A stretch of DNA of 64,000 nt from Lachnospiraceae bacterium (lineage in GTDB: Bacteria > Bacillota > Clostridia > Lachnospirales > Lachnospiraceae), in NCBI GenBank assembly GCA_016288005.1, contig JAEEXY010000003.1, positions 26,801 through 90,800 of the forward strand. The letters run 5' to 3'. Each line of letters begins with the position of its first letter. Position 1 is the stretch's first letter. This document shows positions 9,440 to 17,498 of this stretch, in pieces. The position numbers and the translations under genes are program-made. The notes below the pieces were generated by a model. That model worked only from the letters and a program-made list of their open reading frames with translations. It made no database searches and was not told the origin of the DNA.

Positions 9440-10066
9440 TCACTCCGTCATCAGACGTTTGTAAATATCGAGCATACTCTCGATCTGATACCGCAGCAGC
9501 CAGGCCGCCTTCGCGTAAGCGGGCTCACGCTCCAGCGCTTCGAGCAGCTCCGGGTAATGCTCTTCCGTATCTTTGATATAGCTTATGATCTTCTCTTTGC
9601 CGAACCCCCATGCCATCGTGGTCATGTTATTGCAGCGGTCGAGGCATTTGACCAGCGCCGCCTTAGGGTTCCGCGCTATCGCGCCGTAATAGGCCTTGAT
9701 CATGTACGAGCGGTTTTCGTCCGTGTTTTTCTCACGTGTCAGGAGCCGCACGATCTCTTTGGTCTCCGCATCGACCGGCAGGTCGTCGAGTGTCTTTGCG
9801 CAGTCCTCAACCACATCGTGCAGCAGGCAGGCCGCTATGATCTCATCCTCCTCTATACCCATCGCCAGCGCGTGGCAGGCCAGGTTGAGCGGATGATAGA
9901 TATACGGGATATCAGACTTTTTCCGCGTCTGTCCCTCATGCGCCTCCACAGCGCAGTCCAGCGCCTTACCGGTATTCTCCAGCCCCAGCTCCCGCGCCAT
10001 ATCCCCGACATACGTTTTCATCTGCCCGAGATCAAATATCGTATCCTTAAATGTAAAGCTATGCAT
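9440..10066 (-). CDS. HD-domain phosphohydrolase, RelA/SpoT-hydrolase-like
   Basis: About 208 residues. The HD motif is seen as YHPLNLACHALAMG, then AACLLHDVVEDC, with the downstream metal Asp in KCLDRCNNM. The arrangement is like the (p)ppGpp hydrolase half of RelA/SpoT without a synthetase or regulatory domains, so it may be a stand-alone alarmone or nucleotide hydrolase. Two ATGs lie 6 bases apart; the second, at 10066, has GGAGG six bases upstream. The gene follows the GH10-esterase gene by 22 bases on the same strand. Confidence 0.82.
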   Translation of the reverse strand: MHSFTFKDTIFDLGQMKTYVGDMARELGLENTGKALDCAVEAHEGQTRKKSDIPYIYHPLNLACHALAMGIEEDEIIAACLLHDVVEDCAKTLDDLPVDAETKEIVRLLTREKNTDENRSYMIKAYYGAIARNPKAALVKCLDRCNNMTTMAWGFGKEKIISYIKDTEEHYPELLEALEREPAYAKAAWLLRYQIESMLDIYKRLMTE

Positions 10067-10088
10067 GCGCATCCTCCGTTAACAGGAC

Positions 10089-12158
10089 TTATCGTATCCT
10101 CTTCATCCAAGCTCTCGCCAGATCCGTCCACAGCCCCACATCCTCTTTAAGGCTCATGTCCAGTCCGAACGAAGGCATCTCCCTGCCGCTGAAAAACTGC
10201 TCGATGAGCTCCTGCCTGCGCGTCTCGGAGACGTTCACGCCCTTGCCTTCCTTTACCGCGAACGCGGCCCGCATCGTCTGCTCCATCGTATAGCCGCCGC
10301 CCGACCATCCTCTGAAAAATGCCTTGTCGGCCACGGACAGCCCATGGAATCCGTCAGGGAATACATAATGCGCGAAAGGTACCTTTTTCTGCCTGAGAGC
10401 CATCGCGAACAGGTATGTATTCTCTACCGGAACGAGAGAATCCGTCTCGGTCTGCCACAGGAAGCACGGAGGCGTATCCTCTTTAACCTGTTTCTCACAC
10501 GAGTAGTAGTCCAGCTCCTCCTGCGAGGGCTCGGGCCCGAGCAGCGCGCGTATCGAGTCCTTATGAGTATACTCACCGGCCGTGATCACGGGGTATGAGA
10601 GGATCACGCCGTCCGGTCTGTTCGAAATCTCCGCGTATTCGGGATTCTCATCCTTCACATCACCGTAATGTACCGCAAGGCTGGCGCAGACATGTCCGCC
10701 CGCCGAAAAACCGCAGACAAACAGCTTTCTGCCGTCGACATTGTTTTCCACGGCATGCTTTCTGATCCATCTGACAGCCCTCGAAATGTCCTTCAGCGGC
10801 TGACTTTTAAGCGGCACGGACATCGTGATGTCCGTGGTATAGCAGAGCACGAAAGCATTCATCCCGCTGTCGTAGAACTCGCGCGCGGCCAGCTCACCCT
10901 CATGAGGAGTGAGCATGCAGTATCCGCCGCCCGGCACCACGAGCATGCAGTCTCTTTTTTCATCGTCGTTGTGGATATACGCGAAAAGATTCGGTGTAAA
11001 ACCGTACGCCGCAGCGTAGTCGTACTCCCCGTCCTCCCAGATGTTCCTGCGGAAAATGTTCATTTCGCGCTTCGGCATGCCTACAGGTATGAACTCCTCG
11101 TCGGTATAACCGGGCTCCCATTTATCTATGCTGTCTTTGGGCACTGCTGCTTCGAGCACCGCGTAGTAGGCCTCCTTGGCCTCACATTTGCCCGCAAAGA
11201 GCAGCGGGTGGCTCGTCTCTCTCCGAAATCCCGACAGCCAGCTGTCCTCATCCCTCAGGTTCCAGAATGTTACGCTCGTGACATCGGCTTCTCCGGTCTT
11301 TTTGGCGTCCAGATAAATGCCGAAGAGCTCGCGGTAACGCTCTGCCAGCGCATGCATCGACTCCTCGGAAGGATCGGCATTGTGCATATCGAGCTCGGTC
11401 ACGTTGATCTGCAGCCCGAGCGCGCCGTACATGTTGAGGGCTGTGCGGTATGTCTCAAGATCGGGCTCCTTCATCAGCATATGCGACTGCATCCCCATGC
11501 CGTCGACCAGGCCCTTTTCCTTCAGCGGTTTCAGTATGTTCGCTATGATAAAGTCGCGCTTCCATTCGATCGCACTGTCATAGTCGTTATAAAAGAGCGC
11601 AACGCCGGGCGCGGCGTATTTCCGGGCAAATTCAAAGGCCTTCGCCACATAGTCGTCGCCGACCGTACGGGTCCAGAGCGATTTCCTGAACGCGCCGTCG
11701 TTTACCGCTTCGTTCACCACATCCCACGCGTAGATGATGCCGGGGTACTCAGTCTGCACAAAGCCCAGCACTCCGCGGATATAGCTCTCCAGTCTCGCAA
11801 GCATCGTCTCCCTCCCGGCGAGCGGAAGGTTCTCATTGTACTGCTCGCAGAAAAACCACTTCGGCGTCTGGTTATGCCACACCAGTGTGTGTCCGCGCAT
11901 CGCGAGCCCGTTTTTCTTTGCGAATTCCAGGTACGGCACGGCAATGTCAAACTTCAGTGCGGGCGCCGGATCGTATTTATCGGGGGCGGACTTGTTCGCC
12001 TCGGTGTCGAGAAAGAATTCGGGCTTCATGTCGTTCTCGCACGTGAAGCTGCCGAACTGCGCGCAGAGGAACTTCATCTGCGCAGGTGTATACAGATTGC
12101 GGCGCGAAATGGCCGCTCCTATCTTAAAATAAGGTTCGTAGGCAGTCTTAAGGTTCAT
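10089..12158 (-). CDS. Cytoplasmic GH10 endoxylanase fused to an acetyl-esterase-like alpha/beta hydrolase
   Basis: About 689 residues, no signal peptide. Residues 1-345 are a GH10 xylanase: HTLVWHNQTP near 90, the acid/base Glu in WDVVNEAV (about 150) and the nucleophile Glu in VTELDMH (about 255). Residues 390-690 are an alpha/beta hydrolase of the acetyl-xylan-esterase-like group, with oxyanion motif PGGGY near 409, nucleophile GFSAGG (Ser about 485), Asp in TETDSLVP and His in DGFHGLS. Lack of a secretion signal suggests work on imported, acetylated xylo-oligosaccharides. The start at 12158 has GGAGG six bases upstream and overlaps the 3' end of the WYL regulator gene by 11 bases. Confidence 0.93.
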   Translation of the reverse strand: MNLKTAYEPYFKIGAAISRRNLYTPAQMKFLCAQFGSFTCENDMKPEFFLDTEANKSAPDKYDPAPALKFDIAVPYLEFAKKNGLAMRGHTLVWHNQTPKWFFCEQYNENLPLAGRETMLARLESYIRGVLGFVQTEYPGIIYAWDVVNEAVNDGAFRKSLWTRTVGDDYVAKAFEFARKYAAPGVALFYNDYDSAIEWKRDFIIANILKPLKEKGLVDGMGMQSHMLMKEPDLETYRTALNMYGALGLQINVTELDMHNADPSEESMHALAERYRELFGIYLDAKKTGEADVTSVTFWNLRDEDSWLSGFRRETSHPLLFAGKCEAKEAYYAVLEAAVPKDSIDKWEPGYTDEEFIPVGMPKREMNIFRRNIWEDGEYDYAAAYGFTPNLFAYIHNDDEKRDCMLVVPGGGYCMLTPHEGELAAREFYDSGMNAFVLCYTTDITMSVPLKSQPLKDISRAVRWIRKHAVENNVDGRKLFVCGFSAGGHVCASLAVHYGDVKDENPEYAEISNRPDGVILSYPVITAGEYTHKDSIRALLGPEPSQEELDYYSCEKQVKEDTPPCFLWQTETDSLVPVENTYLFAMALRQKKVPFAHYVFPDGFHGLSVADKAFFRGWSGGGYTMEQTMRAAFAVKEGKGVNVSETRRQELIEQFFSGREMPSFGLDMSLKEDVGLWTDLARAWMKRIR

Positions 12159-13155
12159 CGGCATCCTCCATGTTTTCCAGGAATCTCTTTGCGGTTTCCT
12201 TTATCTCGTCCACTACATCCGCAGGAGATACGATCCTTACGTCCTTCCCGAGGCCGAATATCCAGCCGTAGAACTGCGGGCTGATGAATACGTCCACGTT
12301 CAGTTCGCTGTGCTTCTCATCGACCGGCAGGATAGCGATATCCTTGCCGAACCTGTCGATGAACACACCGCTCATCTTGTTGTGGAAATATATCTTTACA
12401 CGCTTTTTTTCACCGCCGTACATGCCGAATGCCGCCTTGGAGTACACCGCCATGTCCAGATCCCTGAACTCGTCCTCGCCTTCGCGCTTTTCCCCGATCA
12501 TCTCGGGCCGGATCATCTTGTCGACGCGGTAATGCTTGCAGGTTTTGCTGAAATCGTCAAAAGCGATCAGATAATAGTACTCGTCGTCCCATGTCAGCGC
12601 CCACGGGCTCACAACAAAATAGTCGCCGCCGTGCAGTATGTACTGCGATTTGTCCGGCTGCCAGTGGAAATACTTGAAGCGGATCTTGCGGTTGTGCGCG
12701 ATCGCGTTATGTATCTCATCGACACTGTAATAAATGCTCTCGTTCATGGTCTTTATGCGGCCCTGGACGAAAACCTGGCGCTGCAGCTGATTTGCCTGAT
12801 AAATGCTCACAAAGCCCTTGATCTTCTTGATCAGGTCTCTCGATTTGCGTTCGGATATAAACTTTGAAGACTGTATCGCGTCGATCAGGAGCTTGACCTC
12901 CGCCAGCTCGAACTCGCGCGTACCCACATGATAATAGGTCTCTCTTCCGACCTTTTCCTTGATGATCTCGATCCCGAACTTGTCTGTCATGTCCTGGAAA
13001 TCGGTATAGATGCTCTTGCGCTCCGCAGTCACGTCGTGCTTTTCCAGCTCCTCCATGATCTGCGGCATCGTAAGGGCGTGCTCGTCGTCTGTTTTCTCGA
13101 GCATGATCTGCATGAGATAGGTAAATTTAAACTTCTGGTTAGTTCCTTTAGACAT
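12148..13155 (-). CDS. WYL-domain transcriptional regulator
   Basis: A 335-residue YafY-type regulator. An N-terminal winged helix (about 10-75, containing TMPQIMEELEKH-like recognition region) is followed by a WYL domain (about 150-240, with HYRVDKM) and a C-terminal WCX region. WYL domains sense small ligands, often nucleotides or unknown metabolites. The gene overlaps the xylanase-esterase gene by 11 bases, so it probably regulates its own operon and thereby xylan use. A strong inverted repeat lies directly upstream (13166-13198). A G-rich site precedes the ATG. Confidence 0.92.
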   Translation of the reverse strand: MSKGTNQKFKFTYLMQIMLEKTDDEHALTMPQIMEELEKHDVTAERKSIYTDFQDMTDKFGIEIIKEKVGRETYYHVGTREFELAEVKLLIDAIQSSKFISERKSRDLIKKIKGFVSIYQANQLQRQVFVQGRIKTMNESIYYSVDEIHNAIAHNRKIRFKYFHWQPDKSQYILHGGDYFVVSPWALTWDDEYYYLIAFDDFSKTCKHYRVDKMIRPEMIGEKREGEDEFRDLDMAVYSKAAFGMYGGEKKRVKIYFHNKMSGVFIDRFGKDIAILPVDEKHSELNVDVFISPQFYGWIFGLGKDVRIVSPADVVDEIKETAKRFLENMEDADEP

Positions 13156-13165
13156 GACGGCCCCC

Positions 13166-13198
13166 CTGTCTGTGAAATGACTATGCCTTCACAGACAG
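13166..13198 (-). promoter_or_regulatory. Inverted repeat, likely operator of the WYL-xylanase operon
   Basis: CTGTCTGTGAA (13166-13176) and TTCACAGACAG (13188-13198) are perfect 11-base arms separated by 11 bases. The repeat ends 11 bases before the WYL start codon and overlaps a TATACT -10 (minus strand, 13197-13202). The position fits an autoregulatory operator; a 5' mRNA hairpin is the alternative. Confidence 0.6.
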
Positions 13199-13225
13199 TA
13201 TACCAGTAAAATGAGTCCAATAAAA

Positions 13226-13238
13226 GGTGCCTGTCACC
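13226..13238. repeat. GGTGCCTGTCACC repeat unit
   Basis: A 13-base unit in the gap between the WYL gene and hydG. The same 13-mer occurs twice more, as an inverted pair, inside the GH115 gene at 40024-40080. I recall this sequence as a recurrent intergenic repeat in Firmicutes, but cannot check this here. Confidence 0.6.
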
Positions 13239-13259
13239 ATAAAAAAACTATAAACTCGG

Positions 13260-14708
13260 TCAGAACCTGAAATCGCGTCTGTTCGACGAACGAATATCGC
13301 GGATATGTTCCGCCGCGAGCTCCCTGATCTTATCTTTCGGGATGCGCTTTAATTCCTCTTCTATCATCTTATAGCCTGTAGCCTTTGTCTCGGGTGAGGC
13401 ATAATCCTCGAGATACTCTGCCAGAGTCATGAGCGCGTTCGGATGACAGCAGTTGAGTATCTGTCCCTTTTTGCACAGGCTCATGAAACGGTCTCCGGTC
13501 CTGCCTTCGCGGTAGCATGCGGTACAGAACGAAGGAATGTGGCCGGTCTGCATCAGCCAGTGAACCACCTCGTCGAGCGTACGCTGGTCGGATACGTCGA
13601 ACTGCTCGGTATCATGCGGTCTTTCCTCCGAAGTATAGCCGCCGACAGAGGTACGCGACGCGCCGCTCACCTGCGAAATGCCGACCTGCAGGAGTCTCCT
13701 GCGGACCTCCTCCGACTCTCTGGTGGAAACGATCATGCCGGTATAGGGCACTGCCAGTCTGATGCATGCCGCGATCTTTGTAAATGTCTCATCGTCGATA
13801 CCGTTGTCAAACATATCGGGATCGATATCGTCCGCCCTCTTGACCCTGGGAACGCTGATGGTATGCGGTCCGACGCCATGTACGGCCTCCAGATGCTCCG
13901 CATGCATGATCAGTCCCGCAAACTCGTATTTGTACAGCTCCAGGCCGAACAGCACGCCCAGGCCGACATCGTCGATGCCGCCTTCCATCGCGCGGTCCAT
14001 CGCCTCGGTATGATAAGCGTAATCATGCTTGGGTCCGGTGGGATGGAGCTTTAAGTAGCTGTCCTTGTGGTAGGTCTCCTGGAACAGGATATAGGTACCG
14101 ATGCCCGCTTCCTTAAGTTTTCTGTAATTCTCCACGGTCGTTGCCGCAATGTTTACGTTCACGCGCCTGATATCGCCGTTTTTGTGATGCACGCTGTAAA
14201 TGGTCTTGATGCAGTCCAATATATATTCGATCGGGTTATTAACCGGGTCCTCGCCGGCCTCGATCGCCAGACGCTTATGTCCCATATCCTGCAGCGCGAT
14301 GACCTCTGCCTTTACCTCTTCCTGGGTCAGCTTTTTTCTCGCGATATGCTTGTTCTTCAGGTGATAGGGACAGTAAAGACATCCGTTCACGCAGTAGTTT
14401 GACAGATACAGAGGCGCAAAGAGCACGATCCTGTTGCCGTAAAACGCCAGCTTGATCTCCTCTGCGATCTCATACATCTTCTGTATCTTCTCGGGTATCT
14501 CACAGGCTAAGAGCACCGATGCCTCGCGGTGTGTCAGGCCCGCGCAGGTGCAGCCGTTCCCTTCCTTTACGGGTCTGGCCTTTTCGAGTATTTTATCGAT
14601 CAGCTCGACATTGTTCTTGTTCTCCTCCGCGTACGCGAGTGTGGCGCGGATCTCCTCATCGTTGATGAATTCCTCTGCTTTTAATGATCTCGGATCATAT
14701 TTTGCCAT
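13260..14708 (-). CDS. hydG: [FeFe]-hydrogenase maturase HydG, tyrosine lyase
   Basis: A 482-residue radical SAM enzyme that splits tyrosine to p-cresol, CO and cyanide and delivers an Fe(CO)(CN) unit for the H-cluster. The radical SAM cluster motif CVNGCLYCPYH is near residue 95, the C-terminal auxiliary-cluster Cys motif is in CTACYREGRTG near 390, and the family's typical tail ending NRRDFRF is present. Length equals the family's. It is the last gene of the hydF-hydE-hydG run, starting 53 bases after hydE. No hydrogenase structural gene lies in this window. Confidence 0.97.
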   Translation of the reverse strand: MAKYDPRSLKAEEFINDEEIRATLAYAEENKNNVELIDKILEKARPVKEGNGCTCAGLTHREASVLLACEIPEKIQKMYEIAEEIKLAFYGNRIVLFAPLYLSNYCVNGCLYCPYHLKNKHIARKKLTQEEVKAEVIALQDMGHKRLAIEAGEDPVNNPIEYILDCIKTIYSVHHKNGDIRRVNVNIAATTVENYRKLKEAGIGTYILFQETYHKDSYLKLHPTGPKHDYAYHTEAMDRAMEGGIDDVGLGVLFGLELYKYEFAGLIMHAEHLEAVHGVGPHTISVPRVKRADDIDPDMFDNGIDDETFTKIAACIRLAVPYTGMIVSTRESEEVRRRLLQVGISQVSGASRTSVGGYTSEERPHDTEQFDVSDQRTLDEVVHWLMQTGHIPSFCTACYREGRTGDRFMSLCKKGQILNCCHPNALMTLAEYLEDYASPETKATGYKMIEEELKRIPKDKIRELAAEHIRDIRSSNRRDFRF

Positions 14709-14761
14709 AATGTTTATCTCTCCTTTTTCATGATTATCTGCGTTATATATTCAGGCAGGAT

Positions 14762-15838
14762 TTATCCGGCAGCGCCCTGTAAGCCCCTTACGGGATGCCC
14801 CGGCGCGTCTCCGCGGTCCACGGCCAGCGTGCAGCCGACGGCTTTCATCCTTGCCTCAAGACAGCCTCTGCACTGCGCGGATTCTTCGCCGGTGCAGATC
14901 TTGTTGTCGTACAGTTCGTATTTTTTCCTGACGCTCACGGGCGAAAGGTTCGGCATGACCACATTGGCTCCCGCCAGGATACCCTTTTCGCGGCCCTGCG
15001 GGTCTATCGTGCCGAGCGCGGTGGTGGCCGGAAGCAGCACTTTGGGCAGCGTAAGCCTGATCACCGAGAGCAGGAACAGCGTCAGCTCCAATGTCCCCTG
15101 TTTTTCGCCCCCGAACGGTGTATTCCTATGTGGGATGAAAGGACCGATCCCGCACATGTCGGGCTCAAAGCTCTTTATAAATGCCAGATCCTTTGCCAGA
15201 GCCGCCGCAGTCTGTCCGGGCGATCCGACCATAAAACCGCAGCCGACCTGGTAGCCGATCTCCTTCAGGTCAATGAGACACCGCATCCTGTTGTCAAACG
15301 ACATCTCCGCGGGATGCAGCATGGCGTAATGCTTCGGGTCGGCAGTCTCATGGCGCAGCAGATATCTGTCCGCGCCCGCGTCGTACAGCGCCTTGTAGCT
15401 CTCACGGCTCCGCTCGCCCATCGACAGGGTAACGGCGCAGTCGGGATGAGCGCTTTTTAAGGCCGATACGATATCGCACAGCACGGCATCCGTAAAATAG
15501 GCATCCTCACCGCCCTGCAGCACAAAGGTCCGAAATCCCAGCCCGTAGCCTTCATCGGCGCAGGCGAGTATCTCATCCTTGCTCAGGCGGTAACGCTCGG
15601 CCTGCCTGTTATCCCTGCGTATCCCGCAGTATAGGCAGTTGTTTTTGCAGATGCTGCTTATCTCTATCAGTCCGCGTGTGTATATTGCGTTGCCGAACAC
15701 GTCCTTTCTCTTTTCGGCGGCGAGCGACGCCAGCAGCTCGGAAGCTCCCGCATCCCTGCCCTCGATCAGCTCCTCGTATTCGGCTTCCGTAAGCCCGTGT
15801 TCGCGGTCGAGTTTTTCTATCAGTTCGCGTTCAGTCAT
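14762..15838 (-). CDS. hydE: [FeFe]-hydrogenase maturase HydE, radical SAM
   Basis: A 358-residue radical SAM protein needed to build the H-cluster, thought to act on the organometallic precursor made by HydG. The cluster motif CKNNCLYCGIRRDN lies near residue 65, followed by the Gly-rich LQGGEDAYFTD segment. A C-terminal Cys group (CTGEESAQCRGCLEAR) is also present, as in HydE proteins with a second, non-essential cluster. The start overlaps the hydF stop by 8 bases, so translation is coupled. Confidence 0.96.
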   Translation of the reverse strand: MTERELIEKLDREHGLTEAEYEELIEGRDAGASELLASLAAEKRKDVFGNAIYTRGLIEISSICKNNCLYCGIRRDNRQAERYRLSKDEILACADEGYGLGFRTFVLQGGEDAYFTDAVLCDIVSALKSAHPDCAVTLSMGERSRESYKALYDAGADRYLLRHETADPKHYAMLHPAEMSFDNRMRCLIDLKEIGYQVGCGFMVGSPGQTAAALAKDLAFIKSFEPDMCGIGPFIPHRNTPFGGEKQGTLELTLFLLSVIRLTLPKVLLPATTALGTIDPQGREKGILAGANVVMPNLSPVSVRKKYELYDNKICTGEESAQCRGCLEARMKAVGCTLAVDRGDAPGHPVRGLQGAAG

Positions 15839-17048
15839 GCGCCTTCATCCTTTCCGTGAGCCGGTCATGCAGCGCGGGGAACAGGCGCAGGCTCCGCTCG
15901 AGCGTCCCGGTCATGAAGGCGATTGCGATGCCGTAGTTGGTAAACGGCACTCCCTGTTTCACGGCCTCATCCATGCGGGCAAGCACCGCGTTCTCGGTCA
16001 GCATGCAGCCGCCGCAATGGATCACGAGGCTATATGGCGAGAGGTCCTCGGGAAACTCATTTCCCGAGCTCGTCTCTATCACGAGTTCCTTACCCGTATA
16101 GGCTCTCAGCCATCCCGGGATCTTGACCGTCCCGATGTCGTTGCACTGCCTGTGATGTGAGCAGCCCTCGGCCATCAGTATCCGGTCTCCGTCCCTTAAT
16201 CCGCTCACGGCACCGATGCCCCCGATCGCGGTCTCTAAGAATCCCTTATATCTGGCCATCAGTATCGAGAATGATGTAAGCGGTATGTCGTCGGGAACGG
16301 TCTGCGCGACTTTTTTGAACGCCTGGCTGTCGGTGATCACCATGGCAGGCTCGATCCCCGGCTTTTCAAGCAGTCCGGCAAGTTCGGTATCGCGACAGAC
16401 TACCGGTATCGCGCCGTGGTCCATCAGGTCGCGTATCGTCTGCTGCTGCGGCAGTATGAGCCTCCCTTTAGGCGCCGACTCATCGATCGGACAGACAAGT
16501 ATGCACAGGTCCTGCGGGGAAACCAGGTCTCCGACCAGTTTTTTCTCTTCCTTTTCCGGGATCAGTCTTGCGAGCCTCTCCTTTAACGTTCCGATGCCTT
16601 CTCCGGTCAGCGTGCTGACCTTTGCCGCACCTTCGGGTGCAGGCAGCGCCGTACCCATATCGACTTTGTTCCATGCGATCAGCGAAGGTATCTTCCGCTC
16701 GCCTATCAGCGCGAGCAGCTCCCTGTCGGTATCTGTCAGCCCCACGCACGCATCGGCGACCAGCACCGCGATGTCGCAGGTCTTCAGTATCTCGCGGGTT
16801 TTCTTCACGCGCTCGCCGCCGAGCTTTCCTTCATCGTCAAAGCCCGGCGTGTCGATGATCATCACGGGTCCGAGCGGCAGCAGCTCCATGGCCTTTTTGA
16901 CCGGATCCGTCGTCGTGCCCTTAACGTCCGACACCACGGCCAGCTCCTGGCCCGTGACCGCGTTTACGAGGCTCGATTTGCCGGCGTTTCTCACACCGAA
17001 AAAACCGATATGCGTCCGCTCGCCGGACGGTGTTTCGTTTAAACTCAT
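15831..17048 (-). CDS. hydF: [FeFe]-hydrogenase maturation GTPase HydF
   Basis: About 405 residues from the ATG at 17048, chosen for its GGAGG site; the open frame upstream to 17156 runs through a hairpin and is unlikely to be translated. An Era-like GTPase domain has Walker A GVRNAGKSS, DTPGFDD and NKVD. The C-terminal cluster-binding part has the CSHHRQC and IHCGGC motifs (CxHx...HCxxC) that bind a 4Fe-4S cluster. HydF is the scaffold that carries the diiron precursor to apo-hydrogenase. Confidence 0.96.
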   Translation of the reverse strand: MSLNETPSGERTHIGFFGVRNAGKSSLVNAVTGQELAVVSDVKGTTTDPVKKAMELLPLGPVMIIDTPGFDDEGKLGGERVKKTREILKTCDIAVLVADACVGLTDTDRELLALIGERKIPSLIAWNKVDMGTALPAPEGAAKVSTLTGEGIGTLKERLARLIPEKEEKKLVGDLVSPQDLCILVCPIDESAPKGRLILPQQQTIRDLMDHGAIPVVCRDTELAGLLEKPGIEPAMVITDSQAFKKVAQTVPDDIPLTSFSILMARYKGFLETAIGGIGAVSGLRDGDRILMAEGCSHHRQCNDIGTVKIPGWLRAYTGKELVIETSSGNEFPEDLSPYSLVIHCGGCMLTENAVLARMDEAVKQGVPFTNYGIAIAFMTGTLERSLRLFPALHDRLTERMKAHD

Positions 17049-17083
17049 GCTTCCTCCTTTTTTCATCTCGCTTATAATGCGAA

Positions 17084-17120
17084 AGGACCGCTGTCCCTGT
17101 GACAAGGGTACAGCGGTCCT
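17084..17120 (-). promoter_or_regulatory. Strong hairpin in the TM1266-hydF gap
   Basis: AGGACCGCTGT (17084-17094) and ACAGCGGTCCT (17110-17120) pair perfectly, with a further CCCT/AGGG stem inside. On the minus strand only three T follow, so it is a poor intrinsic terminator. It separates the regulator gene from the maturase genes by 163 bases and could set their relative expression by attenuation or RNA processing. Confidence 0.55.
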
Positions 17121-17211
17121 GTAGTATTCAGGTCTGCGATGCATCTTGTCTTTCACCTCAAGGTTAGTTTCGGTGTCAGGGGATGTGGGACAGTATTCAG
17201 TTGAAATTATA

Positions 17212-17457
17212 TCAAACCTTTGAGTATGTGGCCTTGGCCGTGATGCCGTTTATGCGGCCAAGCGCACCGGTCAGCGAATTTATCTCATCGTTCGGGGCAT
17301 CGATCGCTATGCAGATGATGTTAATGCCCTTTTCCCTGTAGGGAATGCCCATGCGTCCGATGATATACCTGCCGAAGCGGTGAAGCAGGTCATTGAGCTC
17401 ACCCACGGCATCCTCATTCTCGACAATGATGCTGAGAACAGCTACGCGGCTATCCAT
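17212..17457 (-). CDS. TM1266-type iron-only hydrogenase system regulator
   Basis: An 81-residue ACT-like protein of the TM1266 family, named after its genomic link with HydEFG. It starts MDSRVAVLSIIVEN and contains ELNDLLHRFGRYIIGRMGIPY, typical of the family. The ATG at 17457 has AGGAGG eight bases upstream; a longer open frame continues upstream, antisense-like across the reductase gene, and is rejected. It is located 41 bases after the aldo/keto reductase and 163 bases before hydF. The family's mechanism is not established; a nickel-responsive-regulator-like ACT fold is the usual assumption. Confidence 0.92.
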   Translation of the reverse strand: MDSRVAVLSIIVENEDAVGELNDLLHRFGRYIIGRMGIPYREKGINIICIAIDAPNDEINSLTGALGRINGITAKATYSKV

Positions 17458-17498
17458 GCCAAATACCTCCTTAAGTAGGTCTGTCTGCCTATCATACA

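Noticed and set aside
10668..12284. A 538-codon plus-strand frame opposite the xylanase-esterase
   Set aside because: The opposite strand has all GH10 and esterase active-site motifs; the plus frame shows only shadow composition with many Arg and His.
13226..13238. Repeat as a Rho-independent terminator of the WYL or hydG gene
   Set aside because: It is a partial palindrome with no T-tract in either direction.
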